A stretch of 64,000 nucleotides of DNA from Crotophaga sulcirostris (taxonomy: Eukaryota > Chordata > Aves > Cuculiformes > Crotophagidae), in contig VYZB01000030.1 of the NCBI GenBank assembly GCA_013397455.1, forward strand, positions 1,210,334 through 1,274,333, read 5' to 3'. This document shows positions 1-13,759 of this stretch, piece by piece; position 1 is the stretch's first letter, and each line of letters opens with the position of its first letter. The position numbers were made by a program, and so were the translations under genes. The notes beneath the pieces are model-generated. The model was not told the DNA's origin. It saw only the letters and a program-made list of their open reading frames with translations, and made no database searches.

Positions 1-2784
1 TCTGGATTAGGGGTCATGAGATCACTTAATTCAGTTTATCATAGCTGTGCGCTCTCAAGTGAAATCAATGGAACTGGCTGAAGGAAGTAGGATACTTAAT
101 GAAGCACCTCGAGGACTGAAATATCTGTTATTCAATGTTCATGAAATAAGCTTCTCTTCAAAATTTTAACCTCCCTTATTTCAAGCAGACAAGTTCTCCA
201 GCAATGCCAGACTGACCTTAAATGCCATCTGGACTGTACTTACGTATTCTGAGCAGGCTTAGAAGAGCCACATGCTTCTTGTTCTTGGGATGTATGAGCA
301 GATAACAAGCCAAATCTGTACCACAATGAATTTCATCTCTCTTCAGGCTGTCCCTCTCTAAAGAACCTTTTCACATAGATTCATAAATCTGCCAGAGCTT
401 TTTCTCTTCCAAAGAGCATCACAATAGATTATTCCAAAGAGACACAGAAAATACTGATAAGCTTTCTCCTCCTTTCTAGCAATGAACTCATGGAAGTTAT
501 CATTCATGCTACACCAGTCAATAGCAGACACTTTAACTGAATACGCTGATATCAAGCACCTGCCCTTGTAATTAGTATCAAAAGCACAAATAACAAGTCA
601 CCATTTACACATCTACGGGATACCGAGTATCTCTGAATCAACAGGCCAAGGGTAAATGGGATGTGACTCCACATGTCCACTAGAAATTATTTTGCTTTGT
701 CCTGTCCTCCTCTGTCACAAAATCTATCCATGTTGTTTTAATTCTCAAAATGTTTATGCTGAGAAAGAAATTCCTTAAGCTGTACAAGACCTTAAAGAAA
801 GGCACAAAGAGCCAAGGAAGATAAAGTATGTTCCTTTCAACCTTTTTATAAACTGTGGCTGAACAATAAGGAGAAAACATTACAAGAGATAAGTCATTTC
901 TCCTTACTCTACAATGCAGCAGGTAGTAAACACCAGCTTAAAGAAACAATACTGAAAGGCATTGCTTGTGCTGTTTTGCTTTGCACCACCTTGGCACCCC
1001 TCTGTGCTCCATTGAACTGGACTGTGTGGTGAGGCTGCCCTACCTTCTGTTCCAGTTTCAGCTTGAAGAAGGGATGGGATAGGGCCTCAGAAGGTTTTCA
1101 TCTGCTCCACACATGGCAAGCTACACATGCACAAATGCCAGTGCTGTGAGTTTGCTGTCCTTTAGTAGGCGTCGCTGCAATCCCATACACCCCAGTCCAC
1201 ACACCTCCCCTCCAATTAGTAACAAATGTAAAGGAACTGAAAGACAGATTTTCCCCCTAGCTTTGCATTTACTAAAAGGTCACCAAGAAAGTGTGAATTT
1301 TTCTTGTGAACAGAGCTATCAGAATCTAATGAAATCAGAACTCCATCATTGCTGCTTGCATTTTCTTTTTGGTCTTCATTTCAAAGTGAGCTACCCTTCT
1401 CATTCACAGGTGACCACAGATTCCCACATTTGCTGTACAAGAAAGATTTAGCAGGAAGGCTGAGGTTTATGCACCTCTGCCTTCTCCCTGCCCTACCAGC
1501 ATTAGGAGCAGTGATGGTGTCACACTGCAACAGAAAGCCACACAGCCTATCATCATTTTAGCTGCACTTAGCCCAATATAGACCTACAAGTAGCCCCGTG
1601 TGTTGTTACACATCTATACACAGAAAACATATACTTATATACTTCAAGCAGTAAATACTGATGCTAATTACATACGTTTTATATTCTGACTATAAATAGA
1701 GATAAATGCTCCCTCACACACATACACACGCCCTTGTGCACAACTTCTTCCAAGGGTAACATAGAAATGCATCCTCTAATGTGCATACAAGCATACACGT
1801 AGCTACAACATATACAAAACAACTTGAAAAATCATAATCTTGTGCATTCTATTACTCACCAGTGTTAACACACCATTACAAACTTGCATGCTCATGCCTG
1901 TACTCAGACACACACCCTTCCTGACCCCTATGTCTAGGAAAGCCAAAAGCCTGGGAATCAATAACCACTTACAGCCCTTCAATCCGACACTGTCAACTTT
2001 ATTCTCCCCTGTTTTCAGTGACAGACAAGCAGACTAAAGATATGGGACATCAGTATGCAGAAGAGGAGAGGTGGGCACTATGTCAGCATAAGGAGCAGAC
2101 AGTGCTGAATCCAGTAGAGGCTGTTCTTGCCTCCTGCACCAGCTGCCACTGCCCCAGAAACCTTCTGCTTTATTCCCAGGACATCAGTGCAAGGAGACAG
2201 AACAAAACAGGGTAATAATCATCAGCCTTTTTCTTGAAACAATGTAATTGTACATAGGAAGATTGAGAATTAATCCAACTCTTCTCTGTTTCCAAAGCCC
2301 GAGCAATGATCTTGTCCACGCAAAGATGTGCTACATGGTAAGCACCACACCAAAATCACTTGATACCACATCCTGCAGAGGAGACAGCATGAAACTAAAT
2401 ACACTTCAGAAACAGCAGGCTGCCTTTAAAATTGTCAGGTGCTTTGCTGATCCTTTTAAAGTGAATAAGTATGCAAATACAGTGCACCTGAGAGTGGTCA
2501 ATACCTCTGCCAGTGAATTTCAACCAACTTTACAACATTCAGAATAACCAAAAGGCTGTCAATATTCCCAAAGTCTGACATGAGCTCTAATCACGTACCT
2601 TTGTCACAACCCAGAGCCACACCTGCACAACCAACATCTGAACATCCAAGAGCTACTCAATCTCAGTTCACAATACGGCCTCATTCTTACAATCCTGTTT
2701 CCTTGTATCTATATTCAGAGATCTCACTTCTGTATTACGAATAAATCCTATTATGCCAGGCCTGAATCTCTCCTGGGCAGAGAC
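1..2784. other. Non-genic DNA, no gene recognised
   Basis: No exon, RNA gene or transposon could be recognised here. The longest open frame has 112 codons (1113-1451, plus) and shows no domain, codon bias or convincing splice context. A degenerate CA/TA-rich stretch lies at about 1690-1830. Base composition matches the rest of the window. Confidence 0.6.
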
Positions 2785-2960
2785 CAGCATTAATATAAAT
2801 ATAATTACAGTTGTTTAATAAATGTATGATATCTGCCGATCTATCTCGTTAAATTAACCACAGGAGTGAATTTTGCATTAGTCGTGACAAGGCTCATTTT
2901 CTAAGCTGACATTTAATATTAGGGCCTCAGTACAAATCATACTTCAGGGTACACAAATCA
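2785..2960. promoter_or_regulatory. Candidate conserved non-coding element
   Basis: This AT-rich block carries several TAAT/ATTA homeodomain cores and keeps three CpGs (within GCCGATC, CTCGTT and GTCGTG) in otherwise CpG-poor DNA. It has no open frame of note and no repeat similarity that I recognise. The texture is that of vertebrate developmental enhancers, but this is inference only. Alignment to other birds or to crocodile would decide it. Confidence 0.25.
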
Positions 2961-3729
2961 ATGAGTTTGGTGAATATCTGTGAGCAGTGGATGTGTAAAG
3001 CCATAGAAACAGTTCTGATGGCTCGCTGCAGGTTATCCGGGCTGTGCAACACATTTACTTATAGCTGATCAACCAGATAAGAAATCCAAGTCATTTCAGT
3101 ATACGTGGGGGTTAGTGGGGTTGTGCTTGACCCAGAAAAAGCTTCAATACTTTGACCCCTAGAAGCCCTTCCAATCACTAGACATACTTGCTTGATCAGA
3201 AAAATGACCTTTCTGTCGCTCTTTTGGAGCCAGCCTGAGCTCTGCCTTCAGATCCCATTTATTTCATCCTCCCTCACTGGAAAAGACAAAAAGGCTGCTT
3301 TTAAAAGGTCATTGCAAAACTGGTGTCCAGCTGCCTACTGCAAAAGACATATGGGCCATCAGACTGCAGGGGACAGAGAGTCCATCACATAGCACATTCT
3401 TTACTTTTCATCTTTGGCAGAAGTTTCATTCTAGTAGCATAAGCTACACTGTTGACTTCAGGTGACTGTTCACCTGGGTGCAGGACAGCTGAAAGTTGAG
3501 AGCCAGGTACCAAGCTGCTCAGGCTTCTTTACGTTGCATTATAGGTTTGTCTCCGTTCTTCCCAAACGTTGCAGCCAGTGAGGCATAGATGCTCTGGGCC
3601 ATCATGACATGGTTATACAGCCCTTCTACCTAACTCAGACAACAGCCAGATCCAAACCTATTAGTTTTGAAGGCTAGGAAGAAAAACATGAGGAAGACAA
3701 TAAACATGGAATTAAAACTATAATGTAAT
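2961..3729. other. Non-genic DNA
   Basis: Only short open frames are present, the longest 66 codons at 3192-3392. No repeat or gene is recognised. Confidence 0.55.
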
Positions 3730-3818
3730 GGAAATGATGAGTTGGTGTTAGTGTTAGGCTATAGGTTGGACTCGATCTCAGAGGTCCTTTCCAACCTTGT
3801 AATACTGTGGAACTGTGA
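3730..3818 (+). mobile_element. CR1 LINE, short 3' tip
   Basis: The block matches the extreme 3' end of avian CR1 on the plus strand. The readable core is GGTTGGACTCGATCTCAGAG followed by GTCCTTTCCAACCTTGTAAT, the usual ending before the ATTCTRTG-type tail. Only about 90 bp remain, which is typical of heavily 5'-truncated CR1 insertions. The tail is degenerate (ACTGTGGAACTGTG), so the copy is not young. No target duplication is evident. Confidence 0.8.
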
Positions 3819-5089
3819 AACAGAGTCATAAAATAAATACCTTCAGAAGTGCTAGATTCCTCATCCACTGTTTCATACAAAGTTAGCATTTCAAACCAAA
3901 TACTTTTCTTGCTCAACTTTCTATTATCTTGCAAGATAAAATAATTTTATAAACTACAATCTTCCCCTCCAAATCAGAACAAGTCTCGGCACCTGCAAAC
4001 AGCTGACCAACACCTTTAAAAAGGATGACTAAAAAAAAAGCCCAGTACCTTCAACCAGAATGCAAACTGCCCTTCTGATACTGTCGTAAAAGCAAATTGA
4101 TATATCTACTTTAAACTAGACTTTATAAAATAAATAAATGATCTTCAGCAGGAACAAGCTACTGTAAAATGGACAAAGTTTCTGGGCTTTTTTAGCCTCA
4201 GTTGCACATAACTGTACTTCTCTCTCAAACTCACTAAAAACCATCTTTCTCCTTGTTCTTTTTATGAATCTCTGATTCAATCTTGTTGTGGAGTTCAGTC
4301 GTTATTTTCAGTACCCCCAGAGGAAACTTCCTTCTTTATTCCAAAAGCTAAGAAGAGGTGGGACACAGTAAGAGATTTTGTTAGAAGTGTTTTGAGAAAA
4401 CTTTTCTTGTTTTGTTTTGGTTTTAATGGAAGCCAAAAGTTCTTTGTGCAAGTATAACAGATTAGAGGTAACTTCTCTCAGGAAGAGCTGCTCAACACTT
4501 GGATGATATTTTCATCAGGCCCTACAAGAAAAATACCCTTTCCTGTTGAGCTCCCCTTTTCCCTATGAACAATCAGATATTAATTGGAGTAGTGGTTTAG
4601 ATTGGGACTGTTTTATCTTAGATAAGTTCTGTTGCTACTGAGTTATAGCATTAGTCTATTTTTGGCTCAAGTAATATCATTATTTACACAAAACACAACA
4701 ACTCTTACACCAGAAGCAGGAACAAGTTCAACAAAGAACCATCTGGTGATCTAAGCCCTTGCTTTGAATAAGGCAGACTAGAATCTGAGCTTTTTTCAGC
4801 TGAAAAGATGGTAACGATCCATTCTGAGAATGAATTGCTTTCAGTTTTTTACAAATTACCGTAAAAGGTTGTGTTTTCACTCTAGTGCAAAATAGGAACA
4901 TTGCAACATAGAGTCTTACCTAATGATAAGCTATAAAACTATAAGTTCTATACAAAACGCTCCTGCTAGGTATATCAACTTCTGTCTCAGAGTTCATCTG
5001 GCATAAGCATTCCATTACTTTACAAGAACAAATTTATCACATACAGAAGCACATATTTCTGCTCTGTTATTTAGAATTAAAGTGTTTGC
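3819..5089. other. Non-genic DNA
   Basis: AT-rich unique sequence. No open frame of note, no RNA gene and no repeat recognised. Confidence 0.55.
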
Positions 5090-5261
5090 AATTCAGTTTG
5101 GCTTAATTTACTTTAGAAATTAGTTAAGCCAGATTTAATTAAGGCCACCTTAATTCTGCTTCAGAGTGTTGACATGTAGCTTAATGTGGTTTAGCATAGG
5201 AATTTCCACTCGCACCTTTAGCTAATTCAGAGGCATTTTTCTGCATGTTCTGGTATAGAAA
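5090..5261. repeat. Possible remnant of an ancient DNA transposon
   Basis: The stretch is dense in TTAATT and TTAGTTAAGCC-type words, together with TGACATGTAGCTTAATGTGG. This resembles fossil hAT-like elements known from turtles and crocodilians, as far as I remember their consensus. No terminal inverted repeats or target duplication can be defined. A conserved non-coding element is an alternative reading. Confidence 0.3.
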
Positions 5262-8200
5262 AACTATTACAGAATTCAGCCAGTTTGATTAATTATCAAA
5301 AAAGTTGAAAGGTGACTTGTTTGCACCATATAAGTACCTTTAAGAGAGCAAACTTCAAGTTACTAAAGGTCTCTGTAAACTAGCAGAGAAAAAATAACAA
5401 GAATGCAGCTGATAATAATAAGTAGATAAATTCAAACTAGAATAAGACAATAATATGTAACAGTTACTGGCCCCTGGAACAAAATTCCAGGGGACTGGAT
5501 GGATTTCCAATCATGTGATGTTCTTGAATCCAGTCTGAACATTTTTCTACAAAACCTATTTATAAAAACTCAACTTATCAGGCTTTGTACTAAGCTGCCT
5601 GGGTGAAGTCCAAAGGTTTATGATGTATAAGACATCAAACCAGAAGAGATAATGGTCAGCAGATACCCTTAGGACTCCATGAACTTGTTATTAAGATTCT
5701 GTTTTCAGTGCCTAGTACCTTTCCCAGAAACTGCAGCCTTCCCTGCTACAGGCCAGTCTGTGTTTGGACATGGCAGACAAGAGCAGGAGAACTGAAGCCT
5801 CTTTGCTCTAACTATGACACTGAAAGGTTTGTCAAGTCTTCAGTCCAGTCTCGAGACTTCTGGTCTTCTCCAGCTAAAAGACATGACACTAACTCAAGGA
5901 AAAACCCACTGCATGACCCACTTTGCAGACATGCTGGTATTATTTATGGCAAGGGCACATACTGTGATTTAAATAAAAAGATATATCGGTGCTCTGTCAG
6001 TGAGAAAAGAATTTAGTACATTCAAGGCAGAAGAATGTCAGTCAGTCCTGGTATATTTGGTAATTCAAAACAAGTTTTGTGGTGGAAAGAAAAAAAAGAG
6101 GAGAGAAGAAAATATAATCAGTATGAGAGTTCAGCACGTGTGAAAAAATAAATCTGGATTGGAAGCAAAACAAAGAAAGCAACCAAAGAGGCAATAGCTG
6201 GGTGGAACCAGAATGCATCTACAGATTTTGAGGCTGGAGAGAAAGAATAGAGCATGTGATTACGTTTTAGAGGAGACCAGACCCAGGGGACTTGTGAGCA
6301 AATAATAGAGGCATAAGGATGGCAGTGAACATGGATGGTGAGCTGACAGATGAGAGAGACTGGGAGCTGCTGTAGTTTGTACAGAAACCAGCAAAGGGAC
6401 AGAATGAAGAAAGAAGGAAGCTTGATAATGTACCTAGCTTACATTCAATACATAGCTTACATTTACTGTTGGAAAGCATATTATAGGCATCAACTAGATG
6501 AATCCACTGCTGCAGGAAGACCTGTCTGAGAAAAGATTATGAAAGGGAATGAAAAAGTGCCGTAATTATTCACAGAAAATGTAACTCATTATTTCAAGGT
6601 TGTGATAATAATCAGGCCTTGTGCTGCAGTGTATGAAGTGGAGGAGAGGCAGGTCAGGCTGGTAGGATTATTTCCTTTCCATGTCTTAGCGTAATTGAAT
6701 CAGTTGCATTACAGGCTGGTTTTGTTCTCTTCTGAGCCATGAGGAACCAGTCTCTGTATGAGGCAGGATACCTGATTATATGGACCAATGGTCTGATCCA
6801 GCATGGCAAATGTTGTGATCCTAAGAGAAGCAAAAACAATCTTTGCAGAAAATCCTGTGTGTGAAAGACTTTGAAATTTAGATGCTTCTAAAATCCATGC
6901 CGAGTGAAAGACAAACATGGCTCTTTTACCCTGTGCTTTTTCCACCTCCCCATTCTTATTTTCCATGCCTGAGGAGTTCATGATTAGACTAGGAGCTTCA
7001 TCAAAGGGCAATTTTCAGCTGCCAAATAGATTTGTACAATAAATCCACACGGGGCCAGATTAACAAGCAAGAGAGACATCAGAAATCAAAAAGCTGGCAG
7101 CTGTAATTCCACAGAAAACTTGAAAGGATGATGTGCAATGATATTTGGACATTTGAAGGGACACTATTGAAATACTGCAGTTAGTTTTCATTAGGAATGT
7201 TGCTTTTCTATCCCTTATCCTTCCCCAAGAGTTTTTTTGTTTAGCAAACTGAAATCCCATGGGCATTCAAGGTCATGTCATACAGGATTGCTTAGTGGCC
7301 TTCAAACAGAACAGTAACATTTCATTCTGAAAAATTACATACATGTGCATGACTGCAATTATCTGACTTGTGTCACCACTATAATACTTATAATAGGAAA
7401 TTAAAAATAATCTTTAAGCATATAGTTCACTTTACTTGCAGATTTCTGTTTGCTCTAACAATTTGTACTGTGTAACCTAGCTAAGGCTCTAACAAATCCA
7501 CATCTGAAGTCAAACCAGGTACTCAGTCATACCCATAAACTGAATAAACACAATTCAGAGATTAGCCTCACCACAAATTGCTAGTCATTTTCAGCCTTCT
7601 GGCATTACAAAAGACTTTGACTTCTGAGCATGGTAGCATTGATTTTAATACCAGGAGAGTTTGTTCCTCCTTACAGCCCGTGGAAGGACCCATTCCTTCA
7701 GTCGCAAAGTGACAGTATTTCTTGTTTTTATGTCACCGTTCTAGTACACTGATTTTGTTCATTTTCAAATTGTCATTAGGGTGAAAATATGGAGGTCAGC
7801 CATTGATTCATATCTTTTTCCTCCACAAAATACAATCTTTTATCCATGCAACCTCAAGTGCAATTGCAAATGGATTTTTTGCTTCAAATATCGAGGTGCC
7901 CAGATCTGTAATGTCAAAACTTGGGATTTTTTCATCTAATCCTGCTCTCTTGAATTCTTGGACATGGGTATGACAGAATACTTGTAATTCTGTTTCCCTT
8001 TGTTGGGAAACAGTTGAATAACACATCTAAGTCAGTACCTATCACCTCCTTTCTGGAGTACAGCCTTGGAGTATGGAAAGACTAGGTTGCATCCAAGTAT
8101 CTAGGCAAGTGGAAAAATAGCTGAGGGAGTAAGATCCCATAAACAAATCAGAAACATCTGTTGTTTACATTACACAAGATAAAAAAGAAATCTAGAGGAA

Positions 8201-11200
8201 CATCAGCATTCAAGACAGGAAAGAATCAAGATAGCATGTGTTTTCCACTGGTCAGAAGTTTATGTCCCTTGGTTTAATAAAAAACAAACTACCAACTGGG
8301 AAATACTAACATCATTAGTAAGTGAAAGGAATGTAGGAGACTGCAAAGATATGTTGGAACAAGCACTCCAAGGCTGAGTCCCAAACGGAAGAGGTAAACA
8401 GCACAGCTAAGACAACTGTTCCAGTTATATGGTGGTGGAAAATGTTGGGCCAAGAAGGAGGTACACGATTGCTCTGCTTCGTTACTCTGCATGCCAGCCC
8501 TGATCTCTGAATCTCAACAGAGTTGGATGCCTCCCAGTTTTACAGAGTCAGATCTGTTATGGTCTCCCCTCTGTCATCATTTTTTATCATGCTGTAATTT
8601 AACCGTATGGCATGGGACCTATTCTCCAGTTACACAGCCAGTCAGCACCCAATAATCTATCAACAGTAGACACAAATGAATTGATTTAAGATACTACTTC
8701 TGGCCAAGGGGCTGCAGATTGGGCCAAGCTGTCTGCTTACAAGCTGGGGAAGCAGACATCCTCTTAATGTAAATTTTTAAATTGGTTCTAGAAGGCAGAG
8801 AAGCTAGCAATTTTTTCACTTCTTTGTGGTTCAGGACCATATTTTTCTCATTTTGTAACATGTTTTTGCCAACAAAATCTGGGTTAGGATACAGCACCTG
8901 TATTTTCTGCCAAGTCATGTTTTCCATCCTATTTCTTAGTTTGAATGTCTAAGTAGGAGAGACAGAGAAATGTGAATTGCATGACTCTGAGGTCCTAAAA
9001 CGGGATGTAAGATTCCACCTTCTTCTATCCACAGCCTTTTGTCTATTGCATTTTATCTTCAGCACTCTTGTTTCTGCAAATATGTAATAGGATGTCTTTA
9101 TATTGAAGAAGGTTCAATATAGGAGTCTTCAGTCTAACGGGACCAGAAAACACAGGTTATGTTGCTACAAACCAAAACACATGTAATTTCAGCCTAATCA
9201 CTATGTTGCTCCAGCAAATAGATATCACAAACCACACATTTTAACCCCATTAATAGGGCTGCCTATTTCCATACTAGAAAGACACGTCACTCCTGTGTGA
9301 AAATGCTGTGTCAAAAGCTAAGTCTGGGGCTGAAATATCTGGAAACGTCAGACATCAGTACTAACCTCCACTATACTAACTTTGGTACACACCTACTAAC
9401 TTTGTTGGGAAAGTGAAGAACAGAATCACGCTGCAAGCTCAGAAGACTACTTCTGTGGGAGTAGGCTGTGATTTGAATTCCCTATGGTTCATTCACATGA
9501 GAGATGCCTCAAACTTAGTTTGAAGAGGGTTAAAATCACCACAGCCCTTCCATACAAACTTTCTCATTTTCTTTAACCAAAGCTCTGCAGTTAGAATAAC
9601 TTACCATCCAGTACATCACGAAGGATAAAATCTGGTGCCTCTACTGGCTTTTATCATTAACAGAGCTAGAAGAGGCACTCTTGTTTCCTTCCAGACAGGG
9701 TCTAAGAGGGAGGAAACACATTCACAAGCTGTTTCCAGTGCATTATTAACATATTCTTCCTTCCAAGACTGTCAAGGTCTCTGGAACATCTCTCCAAAGC
9801 TAATTATCCAAATCTACCTTGATATAACACCACTGAACTTAGCAAGTCAGGGATACAGCTGGTTCAACATCACAGGAGAAATAATTCAAATAAAACATAA
9901 TTTAAATTAGTATCTCCATCCATGATTCAGCTAGCATCAGTGACCACCGTTTGTCATATATATCAAAAATTTCCAATATATTGTTCCTTGGGTATATATT
10001 CCTTGGGTACACATCAGTAATGAGAAAGATTAAAATATTGTTGCCCAGTACCCTCTGACAATTCTTGTGTTGTGTTTGAGTGCTTCCCGAGTTACATTAG
10101 AGACAGTGAGGTTAAAGAAAGCTTTGAGTCCCTTCTTCTCCATTAAGTGCTGTTCTCCCCTGTTTCTAGTAACCGTGTGAGTTCAAACACAATGGAGCAT
10201 CTCTCAGTCCCCGAACACTTGAATCTTTAAACCAGGAACAGGAAAGCAGATGTCTTGAGTGACAGCCGAAATCCACTGCATCAGGTGCAGAGGAGGACTT
10301 TTTCTAAAATCTGTTTCATGGCAGCATTCATGGGACACATCAACAGATGGACTAGTGCACAGCATTTGGCAGGCAACCACCCCTATACTAACTTCTTGAA
10401 AGATGTAAGGAATTATTTAGTGTCCCTGAGAAAACAATTGATTTTGTCTGTATGGTAGGAAACTCATTTATTGGATTAAAAGATGACTGCTTTTCCAGAG
10501 TCATTCATAAAACACCAACATTCAGCAGACATTGGAAGAGAAGCCAACTGTTCTCACCAAAAATCTTCAAGCAGTTGCACTAGTGCCAGAAAATGGATCT
10601 TTCCCTATGCAGGGTTAAAAAACTCCAACCTGTTCCTCTGTTCCCCTCAAAAAAAAAATAAAATAAAAAAATAAACCTTTTCTGGAAATGATAAGTAAAA
10701 TGACCCTACTTATCTACAGATGTCTTCCAAAACTGCAAGGCTCAACTGACTGTGGAATGGATCAGGAAATGAGAAGACAAAGCAAGGAGACCCGAATTAC
10801 CTTCTTGCAAAAATTGCAGAATATTAAAAGCACTTAAAAGGCTCTCCCATATAACAATATTGAGCACCTTCAACAAAAAATTAGTAAATAGCAATAACAC
10901 CCATGAAGCTTGGGAACAGACATTGTATTTCCTTCTCATGTGGTTTTGGTCACACTTGCCTTAATACAACTCTCTCATTACCCATCAAGAATAATGAGAT
11001 CAGCCAGGATGGGCCTACTGGCAAACTCCAGTTTTCTTGGAGATGTAAGGGCCAAAGAATTCCTACAAAGTTTTCCCAGTTCTGTGATTTGCTTTTTCAA
11101 ACAATCTGGAGCATGAAAGTCAGCACACCTTCAAACTCCTATTGTTTAGCGTAGCATGAACCAAACAGATTTGAGCACAGTTACGCATGTGATTTCTTAG

Positions 11201-12040
11201 TCTACATTCTCTCAACCGATTCCTAGTCAAGTAATCAAACAAAAAAAACCCCAATAAAAACACCTAATGAGGAAAATCCTGTGGCAGTTCATATAAGAAT
11301 CCAGAAGTCTCCAAGGAAGACCAACACCCGCTGCCTCCTGATTTGTTTGCTCAGAAATCCTTTTTTCCTCTTTCCCCACTTCCTAAATGTCATTAACCCT
11401 GACATACTTACCTTTCATGAAGTGAGGCCCACAAGCTTAGAATGTAATATATTGTAATTGCACTAATTGAATCAACAATTAATTAGTTAAAGGGGATAGT
11501 AGAAATAAATGCAACAGGAAAATAAACCACATAAGATTACAAACTTTTGCCTTGCGTAACAGCTTGAGGGAACAGAACAAACAAAATTTAAACCTTCAGT
11601 CCTTAGATTAGTATTAGATAACTCCTTTTTTTCTTTTTTTTCCCATAGACTTTTCTTGCTGTTACAGCTGCTTCCAATTTAAACCACTTTGGACCAGAAC
11701 TGGAAGCAGAACTATCTGAAAGAAAATCATTCTTTCTTATTCTGAGCACCTGCTTTAGCACGAGATCCCCAGAGCACAGAGGGTCAGCTAAACACATATC
11801 TTTTAAAAATGATTTTTTTTTGAAAAAAGAAACTTTTGAATGCTTTTGAGACTTACTCATACTTAGGAAAAGTGTAAGCTCTGTGGGACAAAAGAAATCA
11901 GAAAGGAGGAAAAGCCTGTCAGGCTTGCACAGGTAATGTAAGTGTTTCCCAGAAACAGAAACCAGAAAGGACTGAAAATGTCGTATTTCTTTACTTATCC
12001 TTTCTGCAAGTGCTTATCAAATATACTTCATGGCAAAAAT
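5262..12040. other. Non-genic DNA with simple repeats
   Basis: The block has no recognisable gene. The longest open frames are about 100 codons (5708-6016 plus, 6709-7011 minus) and resemble no known protein. An A-rich tract (AAAT/AAAAT type) lies at 10649-10676 and a T-rich stretch at about 11622-11642. No CR1 or LTR segment was recognised here. Confidence 0.55.
10649..10676 (+). repeat. A-rich simple repeat
   Basis: Nearly pure A tract with interspersed T, AAAATAAA-like. It follows a C-rich stretch (TTCCCCTC). It could be a decayed poly(A) tail, but no retrogene or SINE body is recognised upstream, so simple repeat is the safer call. Confidence 0.75.
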
Positions 12041-13043
12041 ATCATAGAATCATAGGATCATAGAATGGTTTGGATTGGAAGGGACCTCAAAGGCCATCCA
12101 GTTCCAACTGTCCTGCCATGGGCAGAGACCCCTCCCACCAGCCCAGGCTGCTCCAGGCCCCATCCAACCTGGCCTTGAACACCTCCAGGGAGGGGGCACC
12201 CACAGCTCCCCTGGGCAACTTGTGCCAGGGCCTCCCCACCCTCATTGTGAAGAATTTCTTCCTCATGTCTGATCTAAGTCTTCCCCCTTCCAATTTAAAG
12301 CCACCCCTCCTCATCCTGTCACTACAGACCCTTGTAAAAATCTCTCCCCAGCTTTCCTGGGGCCCCTTCAGGTACTGGAAAGGCTGCTCTAAGCAGAAGA
12401 GAATGAGAGAATAAGCCTTCTCTTCTCCAAACTGAATAACTCCATCTCTCTCAGCCTGTCCTCATAGCAGAGGTGCTCCCACCCTTTCATCACCTTTGTG
12501 GCCTCCTCTGGATCCTCGTTCATATCCTTCTTATGCTGGGGATTCCAGAACTGCAGCCAAAGGCAGTAATGGTTTCATAACACAGATATTGTTGAAGAAG
12601 GTGGGGTCTCACAGGAGCAGAGTACAGAGGGAGAATCCCCTCCCTCGACCTGCTGGTGAGGCTTCTTTTCATGCAGCCCAGGACACAATTGGCCTTCTGG
12701 GTTGCAAGTTTCTCATCAACCAGCACCTTCACATCCTTCTCCACAGGGCTGCTCTCAGTCTCATCATCCCCCATCCTTTATTGATTATGGGGATTGCCTC
12801 GAATCAGGTATAGGACCTTGCACCTGACCTTATTGAACCTCATGAGGTTCACACAGGCCCACTTCTCCAGCTTGTCCAGGTCCCTCTGGATGACACCCCA
12901 TCCTCTGGTGTGACCACTGCCCCACTGAGCTTGGTGTCACCTGCAAGCTGTCTGAGGGTGCACTCAATCCCGTCATCTATATCATCAATGAAAATGCTAA
13001 ACACCACTGGCCCCAGTACAGACCCCTGAGGGACACCACTTGT
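12041..13043 (-). mobile_element. CR1 LINE, 5'-truncated, minus strand
   Basis: About 1 kb of avian CR1 read on the minus strand. Its 3' end lies at 12041, where the plus strand shows ATCATAGAATCATAG followed by GGTTTGGATTGGAAGGGACC. Reading the minus strand, the left part is 3' UTR. Near the truncation point the ORF2 reverse transcriptase is still legible: [10 protein letters not shown] at about 13009-13038, and a later [18 protein letters not shown] segment at about 12820-12890. The family normally runs several kb, so this copy is strongly 5'-truncated, the usual outcome of target-primed reverse transcription. It is relatively young, judging by legible codons. It holds a foreign 54-bp insert at 12551-12604. 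Plus-strand open frames such as 12070-12414 are antisense artefacts. Confidence 0.95.
12551..12604 (+). repeat. Templated insert in CR1, inverted copy of 16155-16208
   Basis: These 54 bases equal the reverse complement of 16155-16208 with one mismatch (12571 G; the complement of 16188 is A). At this place CR1 consensus, as I remember it, runs from an ACTG..GCAG context through TACTCC to AGGTGGGGTCTC. Here the copied block begins with CTGCAG and ends with AGGTGG, so both edges fall on short words shared with the CR1 flanks. That is the pattern of template switching with microhomology. Confidence 0.85.
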
Positions 13044-13710
13044 AATACAAGGATGTGAGACTATTTCATGAAATTAAGACGCAAATACAGATTCTTTATT
13101 TTAGCCCCATGCTGAAATATGGCCAAACTGGGTAAATTCACAGCTGAAAGTTATTCTTGAGTGAGCCAAGAGGCCGGTCACTTTTCTGGACACTGAAATT
13201 ATCTATACAGGCAAACTTTTAAGTGGAAGTGGAGAGGGAGGAAAAGTGATCCAAGGGATTATGCTTCCAATTTAGAACTTGCAAAATTTCAGCTTCTTGC
13301 TTTCCCAGACTGCTTTTAAGAGCTAATTCATTTGACACAGATTCTCAGACATAGTTAGAGACCCACCACACACTTAGTCTTCAGATACCTCAGGCTATAA
13401 CCTGGCTGTGACTAGTTCCAGGTGCCACAGTGTTAAGACAGCAGGAAAAAGTATATATGTGAAAGAAAATCATGGATAGACTACTGATGAATTTTCAAGG
13501 CACTGTCAGTTGGGGTAATACCAGTTGACCTGTTGCAAATACTGGAAGCATGGAGAAGAAAGTGTTTTCTTGAATACAGCACTTGATGATCACAAAGAGA
13601 AGGTGGCTTGCTTTACTCATACAGACTCAGAATTTCTATGTGACTTTGAATTGTTCCCTAGTTCTGCTCCCTATCCCAAACCTCCCTGATGGGGTTTGGT
13701 TTGAATTATT

Positions 13711-13759
13711 AAAAGAAAAAAAAAAAAGAAAAAGAAAAAGAAAAAGAGAAAAGGAAAAA
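13711..13759 (+). repeat. (AAAAAG)n-type purine repeat
   Basis: Forty-nine bases of A with regularly spaced G, in AAAAAG units decaying into GAGAAAAGG. There are no pyrimidines on this strand. It is likely a polymorphic simple repeat. No retrogene body is seen next to it. Confidence 0.85.

Noticed and set aside
12070..12414. 114-codon plus-strand open frame
   Set aside because: It is the antisense strand of the CR1 3' region. Proteins of this type in bird predictions are a known artefact of CR1.
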